Shown: positions 27,891-36,162 of the stretch, one piece after another
Position numbering within the stretch: the first letter of the stretch is position 1
How the letters are laid out: every line of letters begins with the position of its first letter
Assembly: GCF_001279005.1 (NCBI RefSeq)
Contig: NZ_LGCN01000199.1
Span: forward strand, 1-64,000
DNA length: 64,000 bases
Direction: 5' to 3'
From: Streptomyces caelestis
Lineage (GTDB): Bacteria; Actinomycetota; Actinomycetes; Streptomycetales; Streptomycetaceae
Made by a program: the position numbers and the translations under genes
Notes under the pieces: model-generated
Database searches by the model: none
The model's input: only the letters and a program-made list of their open reading frames with translations
What the model was told of the DNA's origin: nothing

Positions 27891-28513
27891 GACATCCTCC
27901 CGGGAACGGCCGCCGCACTGCGCGCCAAAGGCGCGGCCACGGCGGCGTCGAAACACTCGCAGAGCAGGTGCACGGCGACCAGATGCGTCTCCTGGACGGT
28001 CGCGGTGCTGCCCGCCGCCACGCACAGCGCCTCGTCCACGGCCTCCGCCAGCGGGTTCGGGCCGGGCCCGGTGAGCGCCCAGACCCGCAGCCCGGCCTGC
28101 CGGGCGGTCACCGCCGCCGCGATCAGATTGGCGCTGCGGCCCGAGGTGGACAGCAGCATCAGCACGTCGCCGGGACGCCCATGGGCGGTCACCTGGCGGG
28201 CGTAGACGTGGTCGAAGCCGTAGTCGTTGCCGATGGCGGTGACACTGGAGGTCTCCGCGTGCAGGGCGAGCGCCGAGTAGGCGCGCCGCTCCCTGCGGTA
28301 GCGGCCGACCAGTTCGGCGGTCAGGTGCTGGGCCTGGGCGGCGCTGCCGCCGTTGCCGGCGGCCAGCAGCCGTCCGCCGTCGGTGAGGACGGCGGCGAGG
28401 CGTCCGCCCCAGTCCGCGATCCGGGGCAGGCCGCTCCGGCAGAAGCCGTCGAGGGACTCCTGGAGCGACCGGCAGTGCAGCCGGGCGGCGTCGAGCGCGG
28501 GGTGTTCGGTCAT
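27887..28513 (-). CDS. gmhA: Sedoheptulose-7-phosphate isomerase (SIS domain)
   Basis: A 208-residue SIS protein that isomerises sedoheptulose-7-P to D-glycero-manno-heptose-7-P. LLAAGNGGSAAQAQHLTAELVGRY is the GmhA signature, LLSTSGRSANLIAA the second phosphate loop, and VQETHLVAVHLLCECFD the C-terminal helix carrying the metal/catalytic Glu and His. Its length matches GmhA. Start ATG 28513 has a weak ribosome site. It is coupled to hldE, and both sit in a glycosyltransferase operon, consistent with ADP-heptose supply. Confidence 0.92.
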   Translation of the reverse strand: MTEHPALDAARLHCRSLQESLDGFCRSGLPRIADWGGRLAAVLTDGGRLLAAGNGGSAAQAQHLTAELVGRYRRERRAYSALALHAETSSVTAIGNDYGFDHVYARQVTAHGRPGDVLMLLSTSGRSANLIAAAVTARQAGLRVWALTGPGPNPLAEAVDEALCVAAGSTATVQETHLVAVHLLCECFDAAVAAPLARSAAAVPGRMS

Positions 28514-28582
28514 GGTGTTCCGGGCGCACCGCCTCGACGGCGGCGGGGCCCGCACCTCCTTCCAGCATCGGACGCCGGCGGG

Positions 28583-29830
28583 TCAGCCGGTCCCGGTCGT
28601 GGCGGGCTCGGCGTCGAGGACCTCGCAGTACGCCGTCTCGGTGGCCGCGGCGATCCGCGCCCAGCCGTAGCGGCTGAGCACCCGGCGGCGGCCGGCCGCC
28701 CCGCACGCCCGACGGGCCGCCGGGTCGGCGAGCAGACCGGCCACGGTCCGGGCCAGCGCCTCGGGGTCGCCGGGCGGCACCAGCCGGCCGGTGCCGGGAT
28801 CGGCGACCGTGTCGAGCTGCCCGCCGACCGCGCTGGCCACCACCGGACGGCCGCAGGCCATGGCCTCCAGCGGGACGATCCCGAAGGGCTCGTAGTCGGC
28901 GGGGCACAGCACCACGTCGGCGGAGCGCAGCAGCGCCGGCACCCGCCCGGCGTCCACCCCGCCGGTGAACCGGACCCGGCCGGCGACCCCGGCGTCCCGC
29001 GCGACGTCGCGCAGCCGGCGCACCTCCGGGTCGGCGTCGAGGCGGTCCGCAGGGGGACCGCCGACCACCAGCAGCTCGGTGTCGGGCAGCCGGGCCAGCG
29101 CGGCCACCGACACCGCGGCGCCCTTGCGCGGCACCAGCCGCCCGAGCTGCACCAGCCGGTACCGCAGCGGGCCGCGCGGTGCGACCGGGCCCACCGGCGA
29201 GAACCGTTCCGTGTCGACGCCGCAGGGCACGACGCCGATCCGGTGTGCCGGGACGCCCATCCGGATCAGCTCGGCGACCTCGTCCCGGCAGGTGGCGACG
29301 ACACGGTCGCAGCCCAGCCCCACCTCGATCTCGCAGCCGATCCGCTCCGGCGGACTGGTGTCGGCGAGCCGCTGGTGCCGGCGCTTCACCGTGCCCAGCG
29401 CGTGGTACGTGTGCAGCAGCGGCAGCCCCAGTTCCCGGGCCGCCCCCAGCGAGGCCAGCCCCGACATCCAGTAGTGCGAGTGCGCCACGTCCGGGGTGCG
29501 CGCCCGCCACACCCGGGCCAGACAGCGCCCGAACTCGTCCATGTACGGCAGCAGCCGGTCCTTGGGGACCGGCCGCGCGGGGCCCGCCGGTACGTGGTGC
29601 ACCTCGACCCCCTCGCGCAGCGTCACCCGGTCGGGCAGGTCGGGCGCGTCACGGCGGGTGTGCACGGTGACGCGGTGGCCGCGGTCGGCGAGCGCCCCGG
29701 CCAGGGCGGCGACGTGGACGTTCTGCCCGCCGGCGTCCACCCCGCCGAGGGCGGCGAGCGGACTCGCGTGCTCCGAGACCAGGGCGATGGACAGCACGCC
29801 CGGGGGGAGGGGGGCGGAAGCGGGGTTCAT
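28583..29830 (-). CDS. GT4 family glycosyltransferase
   Basis: A 415-residue GT-B retaining glycosyltransferase. The N-terminal domain begins IALVSEHASPLAALGGVDAGGQNVHVAALA, as in sucrose-phosphate-synthase/MshA-like enzymes, and has HSHYWMSGL. The C-terminal domain has QLGRLVPRKG, and the E-x7-E motif in DYEPFGIVPLEAMACGRPVV. The acceptor is unknown. ATG 29830 follows GGAGGTG. It lies 69 bases upstream of gmhA in the same direction, so heptosyl transfer from ADP-heptose is a reasonable inference but a nucleotide-sugar cannot be read from sequence. Confidence 0.93.
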   Translation of the reverse strand: MNPASAPLPPGVLSIALVSEHASPLAALGGVDAGGQNVHVAALAGALADRGHRVTVHTRRDAPDLPDRVTLREGVEVHHVPAGPARPVPKDRLLPYMDEFGRCLARVWRARTPDVAHSHYWMSGLASLGAARELGLPLLHTYHALGTVKRRHQRLADTSPPERIGCEIEVGLGCDRVVATCRDEVAELIRMGVPAHRIGVVPCGVDTERFSPVGPVAPRGPLRYRLVQLGRLVPRKGAAVSVAALARLPDTELLVVGGPPADRLDADPEVRRLRDVARDAGVAGRVRFTGGVDAGRVPALLRSADVVLCPADYEPFGIVPLEAMACGRPVVASAVGGQLDTVADPGTGRLVPPGDPEALARTVAGLLADPAARRACGAAGRRRVLSRYGWARIAAATETAYCEVLDAEPATTGTG

Positions 29831-29849
29831 GGGCGCACCTCCGTGAGCG

Positions 29850-29869
29850 GTCGCGGCACGGGCCGCGAC
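29850..29869 (-). terminator. Hairpin between GT2 and GT4
   Basis: GTCGCGGC (29850-29857) pairs perfectly with GCCGCGAC (29862-29869), loop ACGG, 20 bases before the GT4 start in the 142-base gap. It may attenuate rather than end the cluster transcript. Confidence 0.45.
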
Positions 29870-29972
29870 GGAATGTTCGTACGGCCGCTCCTCGGCCCGT
29901 CCGCTCCCCGCGCCCCCGCCCCGGACGCCACGGGTCCGCCGGGCCGGCGGGCGGCGGCCCCGGCCGGGCGGA

Positions 29973-31037
29973 TCACGAGGGCTGCCGTTCGCCGGCCCCC
30001 GGGCGGGGCGCCGGTGCGGGCGGCCCGGCCCGGTGCGTACGGGACCGGGCCGGGCGGTGGACGACAAGGCCGCGCGACCAGTGCCAGGTCGCGGCGGGCG
30101 GGATGAGCGCGCTGGTCAGGACCATGGTGATGACCTCGTCCCGGGTGCGCGGACCCGGCAGGATCCGGGCGAGGGCGAACTCGGCGGTCCCCGCCAGCCA
30201 CCCGGTGGCACACGCCACCGCCGCGAGCGGCCGGCCGGACAGCGCGCAGCCCGTCGCCGTCAGACCCGCCGCGGTCACCGCCAGGTGCAGCGGCAGACGG
30301 CCCCGGGGAGCCTGTGCCCGCCGCCACCAGCCGCGCCCGTGCAGCCTGGTCATCAGCACGTCGTCGGCGTTGCCCGCCTGGGTCCGTACGGAGACCCAGC
30401 GCCCGGCGGGCCGTACCGGATGGGCGGTGGTGCGGCGGCCCTCGGACAGCGTCCAGCCGGCGTCGAACACCCGCAGCGCCAGGTCCGCGTCCTCCCGGAA
30501 GGCCCTGCGGAACCGTTCGTCGAAACCGCCGACGGCCTCCAGCGCCCGGCGGCGGTACGCCATGTCGGCGGTGATCCAGCGGGCCCGGGCGAGCCCGGCG
30601 GTGACCCGCTCCCAGTCGGTGGGCGGCCGGTCCGGCGGCAGCGGCACCTCGATCAGGGCGCTGATCCCGGCGGTCGCGACGCTCGCCCCGGCGAGGTCGA
30701 GCGCGAGGTCGTCGGCCCAGGTGGGGCCGGGCACCACGTCGTCGTCGAGGAAGACGATCCACGGCGCGTCCCCGGCGGCCCGCCACCCGGTGTTGCGGGC
30801 GGCGGCCGGGCCCCGCGCCCCGCCGGGCACGACGAGGGTGCGCGAGCGCAGCGACGGCGGAACGGCGGCGGTCAGCGGCGCACCGGCCGGGTCCGGACGG
30901 TCGTCGACCACCACGACCCGTGCCGGGCCGGGCCCGTCCGCCTCGGCCAGCGCCCGCAGACACCGCCCGAGGCAGGGCCGGCCGAGCGTCGGCACCACCA
31001 CCGCGTACTCCCCGTCCGGGGCGACCGGCCCGGTCAC
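29973..31037 (-). CDS. GT2 glycosyltransferase with C-terminal membrane region
   Basis: A 354-residue GT-A inverting glycosyltransferase. The Rossmann-like start is YAVVVPTLGRPCLGRCLRAL and the DxD is in IVFLDDDVVPGP. The acceptor region is ADMAYRRRALEAVGGFDERFRRAFREDADLALRV. The last ~100 residues contain two to three hydrophobic helices (LHLAVTAAGLTATGCAL, AAVACATGWLAGTAEFAL, ITMVLTSALIPPAA), so it works at the membrane. The GTG start overlaps the carbamoyltransferase stop by 4 bases. Confidence 0.9.
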   Translation of the reverse strand: MTGPVAPDGEYAVVVPTLGRPCLGRCLRALAEADGPGPARVVVVDDRPDPAGAPLTAAVPPSLRSRTLVVPGGARGPAAARNTGWRAAGDAPWIVFLDDDVVPGPTWADDLALDLAGASVATAGISALIEVPLPPDRPPTDWERVTAGLARARWITADMAYRRRALEAVGGFDERFRRAFREDADLALRVFDAGWTLSEGRRTTAHPVRPAGRWVSVRTQAGNADDVLMTRLHGRGWWRRAQAPRGRLPLHLAVTAAGLTATGCALSGRPLAAVACATGWLAGTAEFALARILPGPRTRDEVITMVLTSALIPPAATWHWSRGLVVHRPARSRTHRAGPPAPAPRPGAGERQPS

Positions 31038-32701
31038 CGCACGCCCTCGCCGTCGTCGCCGGAGCGGAACAGATCGCCGCGCCGGATCGCGTAGGGGCCG
31101 ATGGCCAGCAGGTCGACGGGGGAGGAGCCGAAGCACTCCAGGGCGTCGCGCGGGTCGTCCACCATCGGCCGGCCCGCCGTGTTGAGGCTGGTGTTGACGA
31201 CCACGGGCAGCCCGGTCAGCCGTTCGAACTCGCTCAGCACGCGCGCCACCAGGGGCTCGCGCCCCGGGTCGACCGTCTGGATGCGGGCGGTGCCGTCGAC
31301 GTGCACCACGGCCGGGATGCGCTCCCGCCAGGCGGGCGCCACGTCGTGCACGAACAGCATGTACGGGCTGGGCAGCGGCCCGTCGAAGAGCGCGGCGGCC
31401 CGGTCGGCGAGCACCATCGGCGCGACCGGGCGGAACTGCTCGCGTCCCTTGACGTCGTTGAGCCGCTCCAGGTTGCCCGCGTGCCCGGGATGGGCCAGCA
31501 GGGAGCGGTGGCCGAGCGCCCGGGGGCCGTACTCGCCGCGCCCCTGGAACCAGGCGACGATGCCGTTGCCGGCCAGCGTCCGGGCCACGGTGGCGGCGAT
31601 GTCGGCCGGCCGCTCGAAGGGCACGGCGGCCGTCTTCAGCCAGGCTCCCAGCTCCGCGTCGGACCAGTCCCGGCCGAGGTCGGCGCCGGTCATGGGCTCC
31701 GGCCCGTCGCCGGCGCCGGCCGACAGCAGCAGGGCGCCGCCCAGCGCGGTCCCCGCGTCCCCGGCCGCGGGCTGCACCCACACCCGGGAGAACGGGCCCT
31801 CGCGGGCGACGCGGGAGTTGGCGACGCAGTTCAGGGCGACGCCTCCGGCGAGGGTGAGCACCGAGCCGTGGGTACGGCCGTGCAGCCAGCGCACCAGGTC
31901 CAGCAGGGTCTCCTCCAGCACCGCCTGCGCGCTCGCGGCGACGTCGGCGTGGTCCCGGGTCCACGGTTCGTCCGGGCCGCGCGGCGCGCACAGTTCGTCC
32001 CAGGGCACGCCGGTGGCGTGGAAGCCGCCGTCACCGGTCGGGTACACGTACCGGCGCAGTTCGGGCAGCATGCGCGGGGTGCCGTGGGAGGCGAGGGCCA
32101 TCACCTTGAACTCGTCACAGGAGCGCAGGAAGCCGAGGTGCTCGGTGAGTTCCTCGTAGACCAGGCCGAGCGAGTGGGGGAGGTCCTGCGCGCGCAGGGG
32201 CTCGAGCCGGTCGCCCACACGGCGGGCGGCGAGGTGGGAGGCGCGTTCGCCGCGGCCGTCCAGCACGAGGACGCAGCAGTCCCCGGCGTCCGGCGCGGCG
32301 AAGGCGCCGGAGGCGGCGTGCGCCATGTGATGCGGCACGAAGCGCACGGTCTCGGGGTCCAGACCCGGCAGCGCGGTCCGCAGGAAGCCGGGGGCCTCCC
32401 GCGCGTAGGTGAGCCGCAGGTGGTCCCACGGGTCGTCCAGGCCCATCGCGTCGGCGGGGCGGGCCAGCGCGGGGTCGAAGGAGTAGGCGACCGCGTCGAG
32501 GTCCTCGGGCCGCAGCCCGGCCCGCTTCAGACACCAGGCGGCGGCCTGCTCGGGCAGCTCCCAGGCGGAGAACGGCAGCGGACGCTTGCCGTGCTTGCGC
32601 CGGGAGAACCTCTCCTCCTCCGCGGCGGCGACGGTCCGCCCGTCGATCACCAGGGCGGCCGCGGGGTCGTGGAAGAGGGCGTTGATACCGAGGATGCGCA
32701 T
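31034..32701 (-). CDS. NodU/CmcH-type O-carbamoyltransferase
   Basis: A 555-residue carbamoyltransferase that transfers carbamoyl from carbamoyl phosphate (via carbamoyladenylate) to a sugar or antibiotic hydroxyl. The Kae1-like N-terminal domain has ILGINALFHDPAAALVIDG, EEERFSRRKH, VPHHMAHAASGAFAA and LTLAGGVALNCVANSRV. The C-terminal domain has WFQGRGEYGPRALGHRSLLA, FRPVAPMVL and VVNTSLNTAGRPMVDDP. The family size is normal. ATG 32701 has GAAAGG about 12 bases upstream. It is coupled to GT2, so the acceptor is probably the sugar chain made by this cluster. Confidence 0.94.
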   Translation of the reverse strand: MRILGINALFHDPAAALVIDGRTVAAAEEERFSRRKHGKRPLPFSAWELPEQAAAWCLKRAGLRPEDLDAVAYSFDPALARPADAMGLDDPWDHLRLTYAREAPGFLRTALPGLDPETVRFVPHHMAHAASGAFAAPDAGDCCVLVLDGRGERASHLAARRVGDRLEPLRAQDLPHSLGLVYEELTEHLGFLRSCDEFKVMALASHGTPRMLPELRRYVYPTGDGGFHATGVPWDELCAPRGPDEPWTRDHADVAASAQAVLEETLLDLVRWLHGRTHGSVLTLAGGVALNCVANSRVAREGPFSRVWVQPAAGDAGTALGGALLLSAGAGDGPEPMTGADLGRDWSDAELGAWLKTAAVPFERPADIAATVARTLAGNGIVAWFQGRGEYGPRALGHRSLLAHPGHAGNLERLNDVKGREQFRPVAPMVLADRAAALFDGPLPSPYMLFVHDVAPAWRERIPAVVHVDGTARIQTVDPGREPLVARVLSEFERLTGLPVVVNTSLNTAGRPMVDDPRDALECFGSSPVDLLAIGPYAIRRGDLFRSGDDGEGVR

Positions 32702-32778
32702 GGGCGGACGGGCCTTTCGCGGATCGGGCGACCGGGTGCTGGGACCGCGGCGCCCTGGGCCGGCGGGGACGGCCGCGC

Positions 32779-33741
32779 TCAGCGGCGTACTTCGGCGCGG
32801 AACCAGTCGATCGTGCGGCGCAGCCCTTCCTCGGCGCCGACCAGGGGCTCCCAGCCCAGCTTGTCGCGGGCCAGCGTGATGTCCGGGCAGCGCACGGCCG
32901 GGTCGTCCACCGGGCGTTCGATGTAGCGGATCTCCGAACGGGAACCGGTGAGCGCGATGACGAGACGGGCCAGGGCGAGCATGGTGATCTCGCCGGGGTT
33001 GCCGATGTTGACGGGGCCGCGCATGCCGTGGCCGGCCGCCGCGAGGACGCCGGCCACCGTGTCGTCGACGTAGCACAGCGAGCGGGTCTGCAGACCGTCA
33101 CCGGTCACGGTGAGGGGTTCGCCGGCCAGGGCCTGCCGGACGAAGGTGGGCACGGCGCGGCCGTCGTGGCCGCGCATCCGCGGGCCGTAGGTGTTGAACA
33201 GCCGCACGATGCAGGTGTCCGTGCCGCCGGTCTCCGCGTGGGCGGTGGTCAGCGCCTCGCCGAAGCGCTTGGCCTCGTCGTAGACACTGCGCGGGCCGAC
33301 CGGGTTGACGTGGCCCCAGTACCGTTCGTCCTGCGGATTCTGCTGTGGGTCGCCGTAGACCTCCGAGGTGGAGGCGAGGACGAAGCGGGCCTCGGCGTCG
33401 TGGGCGAGCTTCAGGGCGTTGCGGGTGCCGAGACTGCCCGTCTCCATGGTGTGCAGCGGCAGTCGCAGGTAGTCCGCGGGGGAGGCGGGGGAGGCGAAGT
33501 GCAGCACCAGGTCGGGCGGTCGGCCGACCGGCAGCTCCTGCGCCACGTTGGCGCGCACCAGCGTGAACCCGGGCCGTTCGAGCAGCGGGGCGATGTTCTC
33601 CGGCCGGCCGGTGCTGAGGTCGTCCACGCAGGTGACGGCGGCGCCCGCGTCGAGCAGGGCGGCACACAGATGGGAGCCGACGAATCCCGCGCCACCGGTG
33701 ACGACGGCGTGCTCCCACTTCCGGGATATGACGGTGCTCAT
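32779..33741 (-). CDS. NAD-dependent sugar epimerase/decarboxylase (UXS-like SDR)
   Basis: A 320-residue extended SDR. The NAD loop is VVTGGAGFVGSHLCAALL, the DD of CVDDLSTG binds ribose, and the catalytic residues are S-x-Y-x3-K in PRSVYDEAKRFGEAL. HFASPASPADYL, ASTSEVYGDPQQNPQ and RLFNTYGPRM resemble UDP-glucuronate decarboxylase (UXS) more than HldD. It probably supplies an activated pentose or epimerised hexose for the glycan. The ATG has no clear ribosome site. This is the first gene of the minus-strand sugar cluster. Confidence 0.92.
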   Translation of the reverse strand: MSTVISRKWEHAVVTGGAGFVGSHLCAALLDAGAAVTCVDDLSTGRPENIAPLLERPGFTLVRANVAQELPVGRPPDLVLHFASPASPADYLRLPLHTMETGSLGTRNALKLAHDAEARFVLASTSEVYGDPQQNPQDERYWGHVNPVGPRSVYDEAKRFGEALTTAHAETGGTDTCIVRLFNTYGPRMRGHDGRAVPTFVRQALAGEPLTVTGDGLQTRSLCYVDDTVAGVLAAAGHGMRGPVNIGNPGEITMLALARLVIALTGSRSEIRYIERPVDDPAVRCPDITLARDKLGWEPLVGAEEGLRRTIDWFRAEVRR

Positions 33742-33856
33742 GCCGCCCACCCTGCCCCCCGCCCCCGCCCCCGGCACGACCGCCTACTGCATTCCGGTGA
33801 ACCACCCAGCGTGACCGCCCGGCCGTCCGCCGCTCACCGCGGGCATCCGTGCCACC

Positions 33857-33980
33857 GTTCCCGCGGGCAGTCGTGTCGCTGGGGCGGCACGGGTGGGCGC
33901 GACGGCACCCCGCAGGCGCCGGGTTGCGCCGCCCCCTCCGGCCCGCACCGACGCGGGGCACCCCGCAGGCGCCGGGCCGC
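33857..33980. repeat. Dispersed GC-rich repeat, copy 1
   Basis: Bases 33857-33923 are identical at 65 of 67 positions to 59547-59613. Both begin GTTCCCGCGGGCAGTCGTG and contain the hairpin GTGnCGC-TGGG-GCGGCAC. Similarity continues more weakly (CGGCCCGCACCGACGCGGGG at 33939-33958 versus one mismatch at 59630-59649). The unit GCGGGGCACCCCGCAGGCGC recurs inside the copy. The flanking 300-base gap has no gene that I believe. Confidence 0.85.
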
Positions 33981-34049
33981 GCGAACACCCCCGGCCCACC
34001 ACGACGCCGGGCACCCGGCAAGGCGCCGGCCCGGCGGGAACCCGCGGGC

Positions 34050-34589
34050 TCACCCCACGAGCGTGGCATCCGGATCGAGCCGCCCGAGAAGCGCCGACCG
34101 GTGAAGCCCCGCCACCGGATCGACCAGGTCCGGATGCCGCAACAACGCCGCCGCACCCCGGTCCGCCTCACCGGGCGCGACCAGCCGTCGGAACTCGCCG
34201 CACCCGTCCCCACCCAGCGCGGTCACCGCGGTCACCGCCAGCCGGGCGTCGGCCAGCAGACACACCGCCCAGCTCGCCACGACCTCGTCGACCCACGTAC
34301 GCCAGCCCTCGCCCCCGCCCCCCGTATCCGCCCCGGTGACCCGGTCGAGCCGCCCGGAACCCCCCGGCCCCGCCAGCCCGACCAGGGCGGCGTCCATCTC
34401 CGTCGGATACCGCAGCCGCGCGGCGACGGTCACCGCCTGCCGCGCCTGCACCTCGCACAGCGCGGCCGCCAGCGCCCCGCCGGGCGCGGGAAAGGAACGG
34501 GTCAGCCACTGCGCGGTCGCCGCGATGACCGGGGAGAGATCTGCTTGCACTGTCGGGCCGTCCGAGCTGCCGGGGGGAGGGGACCGCAC
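34050..34589 (-). CDS. Conserved hypothetical protein
   Basis: A 179-residue protein I do not recognise. It looks largely helical (SPVIAATAQWLTRSF, AAALCEVQARQAVTVAARL, WRTWVDEVVASWAVCLLADARLAVTAVTAL). The C-terminal part LVDPVAGLHRSALLGRLDPDATLVG contains leucine-spaced helices. There is no signal peptide or membrane span. GTG 34589 has GGAGG about 10 bases upstream; an internal GTG at 34550 (VQADLSP) is the alternative. It is divergent from the CYP152 gene, sharing a 133-base promoter gap, so the two may be coregulated. Confidence 0.65.
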   Translation of the reverse strand: MRSPPPGSSDGPTVQADLSPVIAATAQWLTRSFPAPGGALAAALCEVQARQAVTVAARLRYPTEMDAALVGLAGPGGSGRLDRVTGADTGGGGEGWRTWVDEVVASWAVCLLADARLAVTAVTALGGDGCGEFRRLVAPGEADRGAAALLRHPDLVDPVAGLHRSALLGRLDPDATLVG

Positions 34590-34722
34590 GGAACGCTAGC
34601 CTCCACCCCACCCGCCCCGATATGACCCCGACCTCCTTCGGCACGTGGCCCCGGCCACATCCGAACGGGTGCCCCGCCCGCCCCCGGAGTGTTCCGGCAC
34701 CCCCCTGGGGCACCCGGCGGCC

Positions 34723-35976
34723 ATGGACGTACTCAGCCGCCCCTTGATCGACCGCACCCTGCCGCTGCTGGCCGAGGGCTACGCCTGGCTGCCCAACCGG
34801 ATGCGCGACACCCCCGGCCCCGTGGTCCGCACCAGGATCCTGGGCCGGCCCGCACTCGCCCTGCGCGGCCCCGAAGCGGTGCGGTTCTTCTACGACGAAC
34901 GGAACGTGCACCGGCACCGCGCCATCCCCGAACCCGTACTCGCCACCCTGTTCGGCCACGAGGCGGTGCACACCCTGGACGGCGTCGCCCACCGCACCCG
35001 CAAGTCCCTGTTCCTGCCGCTGCTCGAACCCGGCCGGATCGCCGGCCTCGTCGACCACACCACCGCCGCCTGGGACGAGGCCGTACCCGCCTGGAGCCGG
35101 CGCGGCTCGGTCGTGCTCTTCGACGAGGCGAGCACGGTGCTCGCCACCGGGGTCCACCGGTGGGCCGGCATACCCCTGGACGACGCCGACGCCGAGGCGA
35201 CGGCCCGCGACATGATCGCCATGGTCGACGGCTTCGCCACCGCCGGACCGCGCCACCTGCGGGCCCGGCGCGCCCGCTCCCGGCAGGAGGAACGGCTGGG
35301 CCGGCTGGTGCGGGACGTACGGTCCGGCACGGTCACCGCCCCCGCGGACTCGGTCCTCGACCTGGTGTGCCGGCACCGCGACGCGGGCGGCGAACCGCTC
35401 GACGAGAAGACCGCCGGGGTGGAACTGCTCAACGTCGTCCGCCCGACGACCGCCGTCGCCTGGTTCGTCGCCTTCACCGCGCACGCCCTGCACAAGTGGC
35501 CCGAGCACCGCGCGCCCCTGGCGGACGGCGACCTCCCGTTCACCGCCGCGTTCGCCCACGAGGTGCGCCGCTTCTACCCGTTCGTGCCGTTCCTCGGCGG
35601 TCTGGCCGCCCGGGACCTGTACTGGCGGGGCGAGTGGGTCCCGGCCGGCGGGCTGGTGGTGCTCGACGTGTACGGGCAGAACCACGACGAGTCGCTGTGG
35701 GGCGATCCGTACGCCTTCCGCCCGCGGCGCTTCCTCGAACGGCCCGTGGAGCGCGACGAACTGATCCCGCAGGGCGGCGGGGACCCGGCCGCCGGCCACC
35801 GCTGCCCCGGCGAGGGCATCACCGTCGGCGTGCTGGAGGCGCTCGCGGTGCGGCTCGCCCGGACGGAGTACACGGTGCCGGAGCAGAACCTCACGATACC
35901 GCTGCACCGGGTCCCGACCCGCCCGCACAGCGGCGTGCTCCTGTCCGGCGTACGCCTGCCCGCCGTCCCCTCGTGA
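34723..35976 (+). CDS. CYP152 family P450 (fatty acid peroxygenase/decarboxylase)
   Basis: A 417-residue cytochrome P450 of the H2O2-using CYP152 family, the same length as B. subtilis BSbeta. The heme ligand is C361 in IPQGGGDPAAGHRCPGEGIT. R240-P241 in LLNVVRPTTAVAWF match the substrate-carboxylate Arg-Pro pair that replaces the usual acid-alcohol pair. In TLFGHEAVHTLDG, H83 aligns with His85 of OleT (which makes terminal alkenes), not the Gln of BSbeta. MVDGFATAGPRHLRARRAR and EVRRFYPFVPFLGG are family landmarks. I prefer ATG 34723; a GTG at 34645 adds 26 unlikely residues. Confidence 0.94.
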   Translation: MDVLSRPLIDRTLPLLAEGYAWLPNRMRDTPGPVVRTRILGRPALALRGPEAVRFFYDERNVHRHRAIPEPVLATLFGHEAVHTLDGVAHRTRKSLFLPLLEPGRIAGLVDHTTAAWDEAVPAWSRRGSVVLFDEASTVLATGVHRWAGIPLDDADAEATARDMIAMVDGFATAGPRHLRARRARSRQEERLGRLVRDVRSGTVTAPADSVLDLVCRHRDAGGEPLDEKTAGVELLNVVRPTTAVAWFVAFTAHALHKWPEHRAPLADGDLPFTAAFAHEVRRFYPFVPFLGGLAARDLYWRGEWVPAGGLVVLDVYGQNHDESLWGDPYAFRPRRFLERPVERDELIPQGGGDPAAGHRCPGEGITVGVLEALAVRLARTEYTVPEQNLTIPLHRVPTRPHSGVLLSGVRLPAVPS

Positions 35977-36162
35977 CGCCGTGCCCCTCCGGCACGTCGA
36001 AGGGGCGGCGAGAGCGAGTCCGGGAAAGGCGGCGTGCCTCGTCCGGCGCCGGCGGATCCGGAGCGGAGGAACACCCGGGAACCCACCGGAATCCGCGTCG
36101 TCGGCGCCGCGGCGGCTCCCGACCCGGTCGAGGCCGCCGCCGGCGCCGCACCGGTCACACCG

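Noticed and set aside
32779..33741. Epimerase as HldD (ADP-heptose epimerase)
   Set aside because: The motifs and the ASPASPADY run resemble UDP-glucuronate decarboxylase-type SDRs; nothing specific to HldD is visible.
33849..34050. Arg/Pro-rich short frame over repeat copy 1 (text like RGQSCRWGGTGGRDGTP)
   Set aside because: The same text arises from repeat copy 2 at 59.5 kb in another context. It is a product of the repeated DNA, not a gene.
35977..36162. Possible small gene between the CYP152 and protease genes
   Set aside because: Both strands give only low-complexity Arg/Pro/Gly text with no start or ribosome site.
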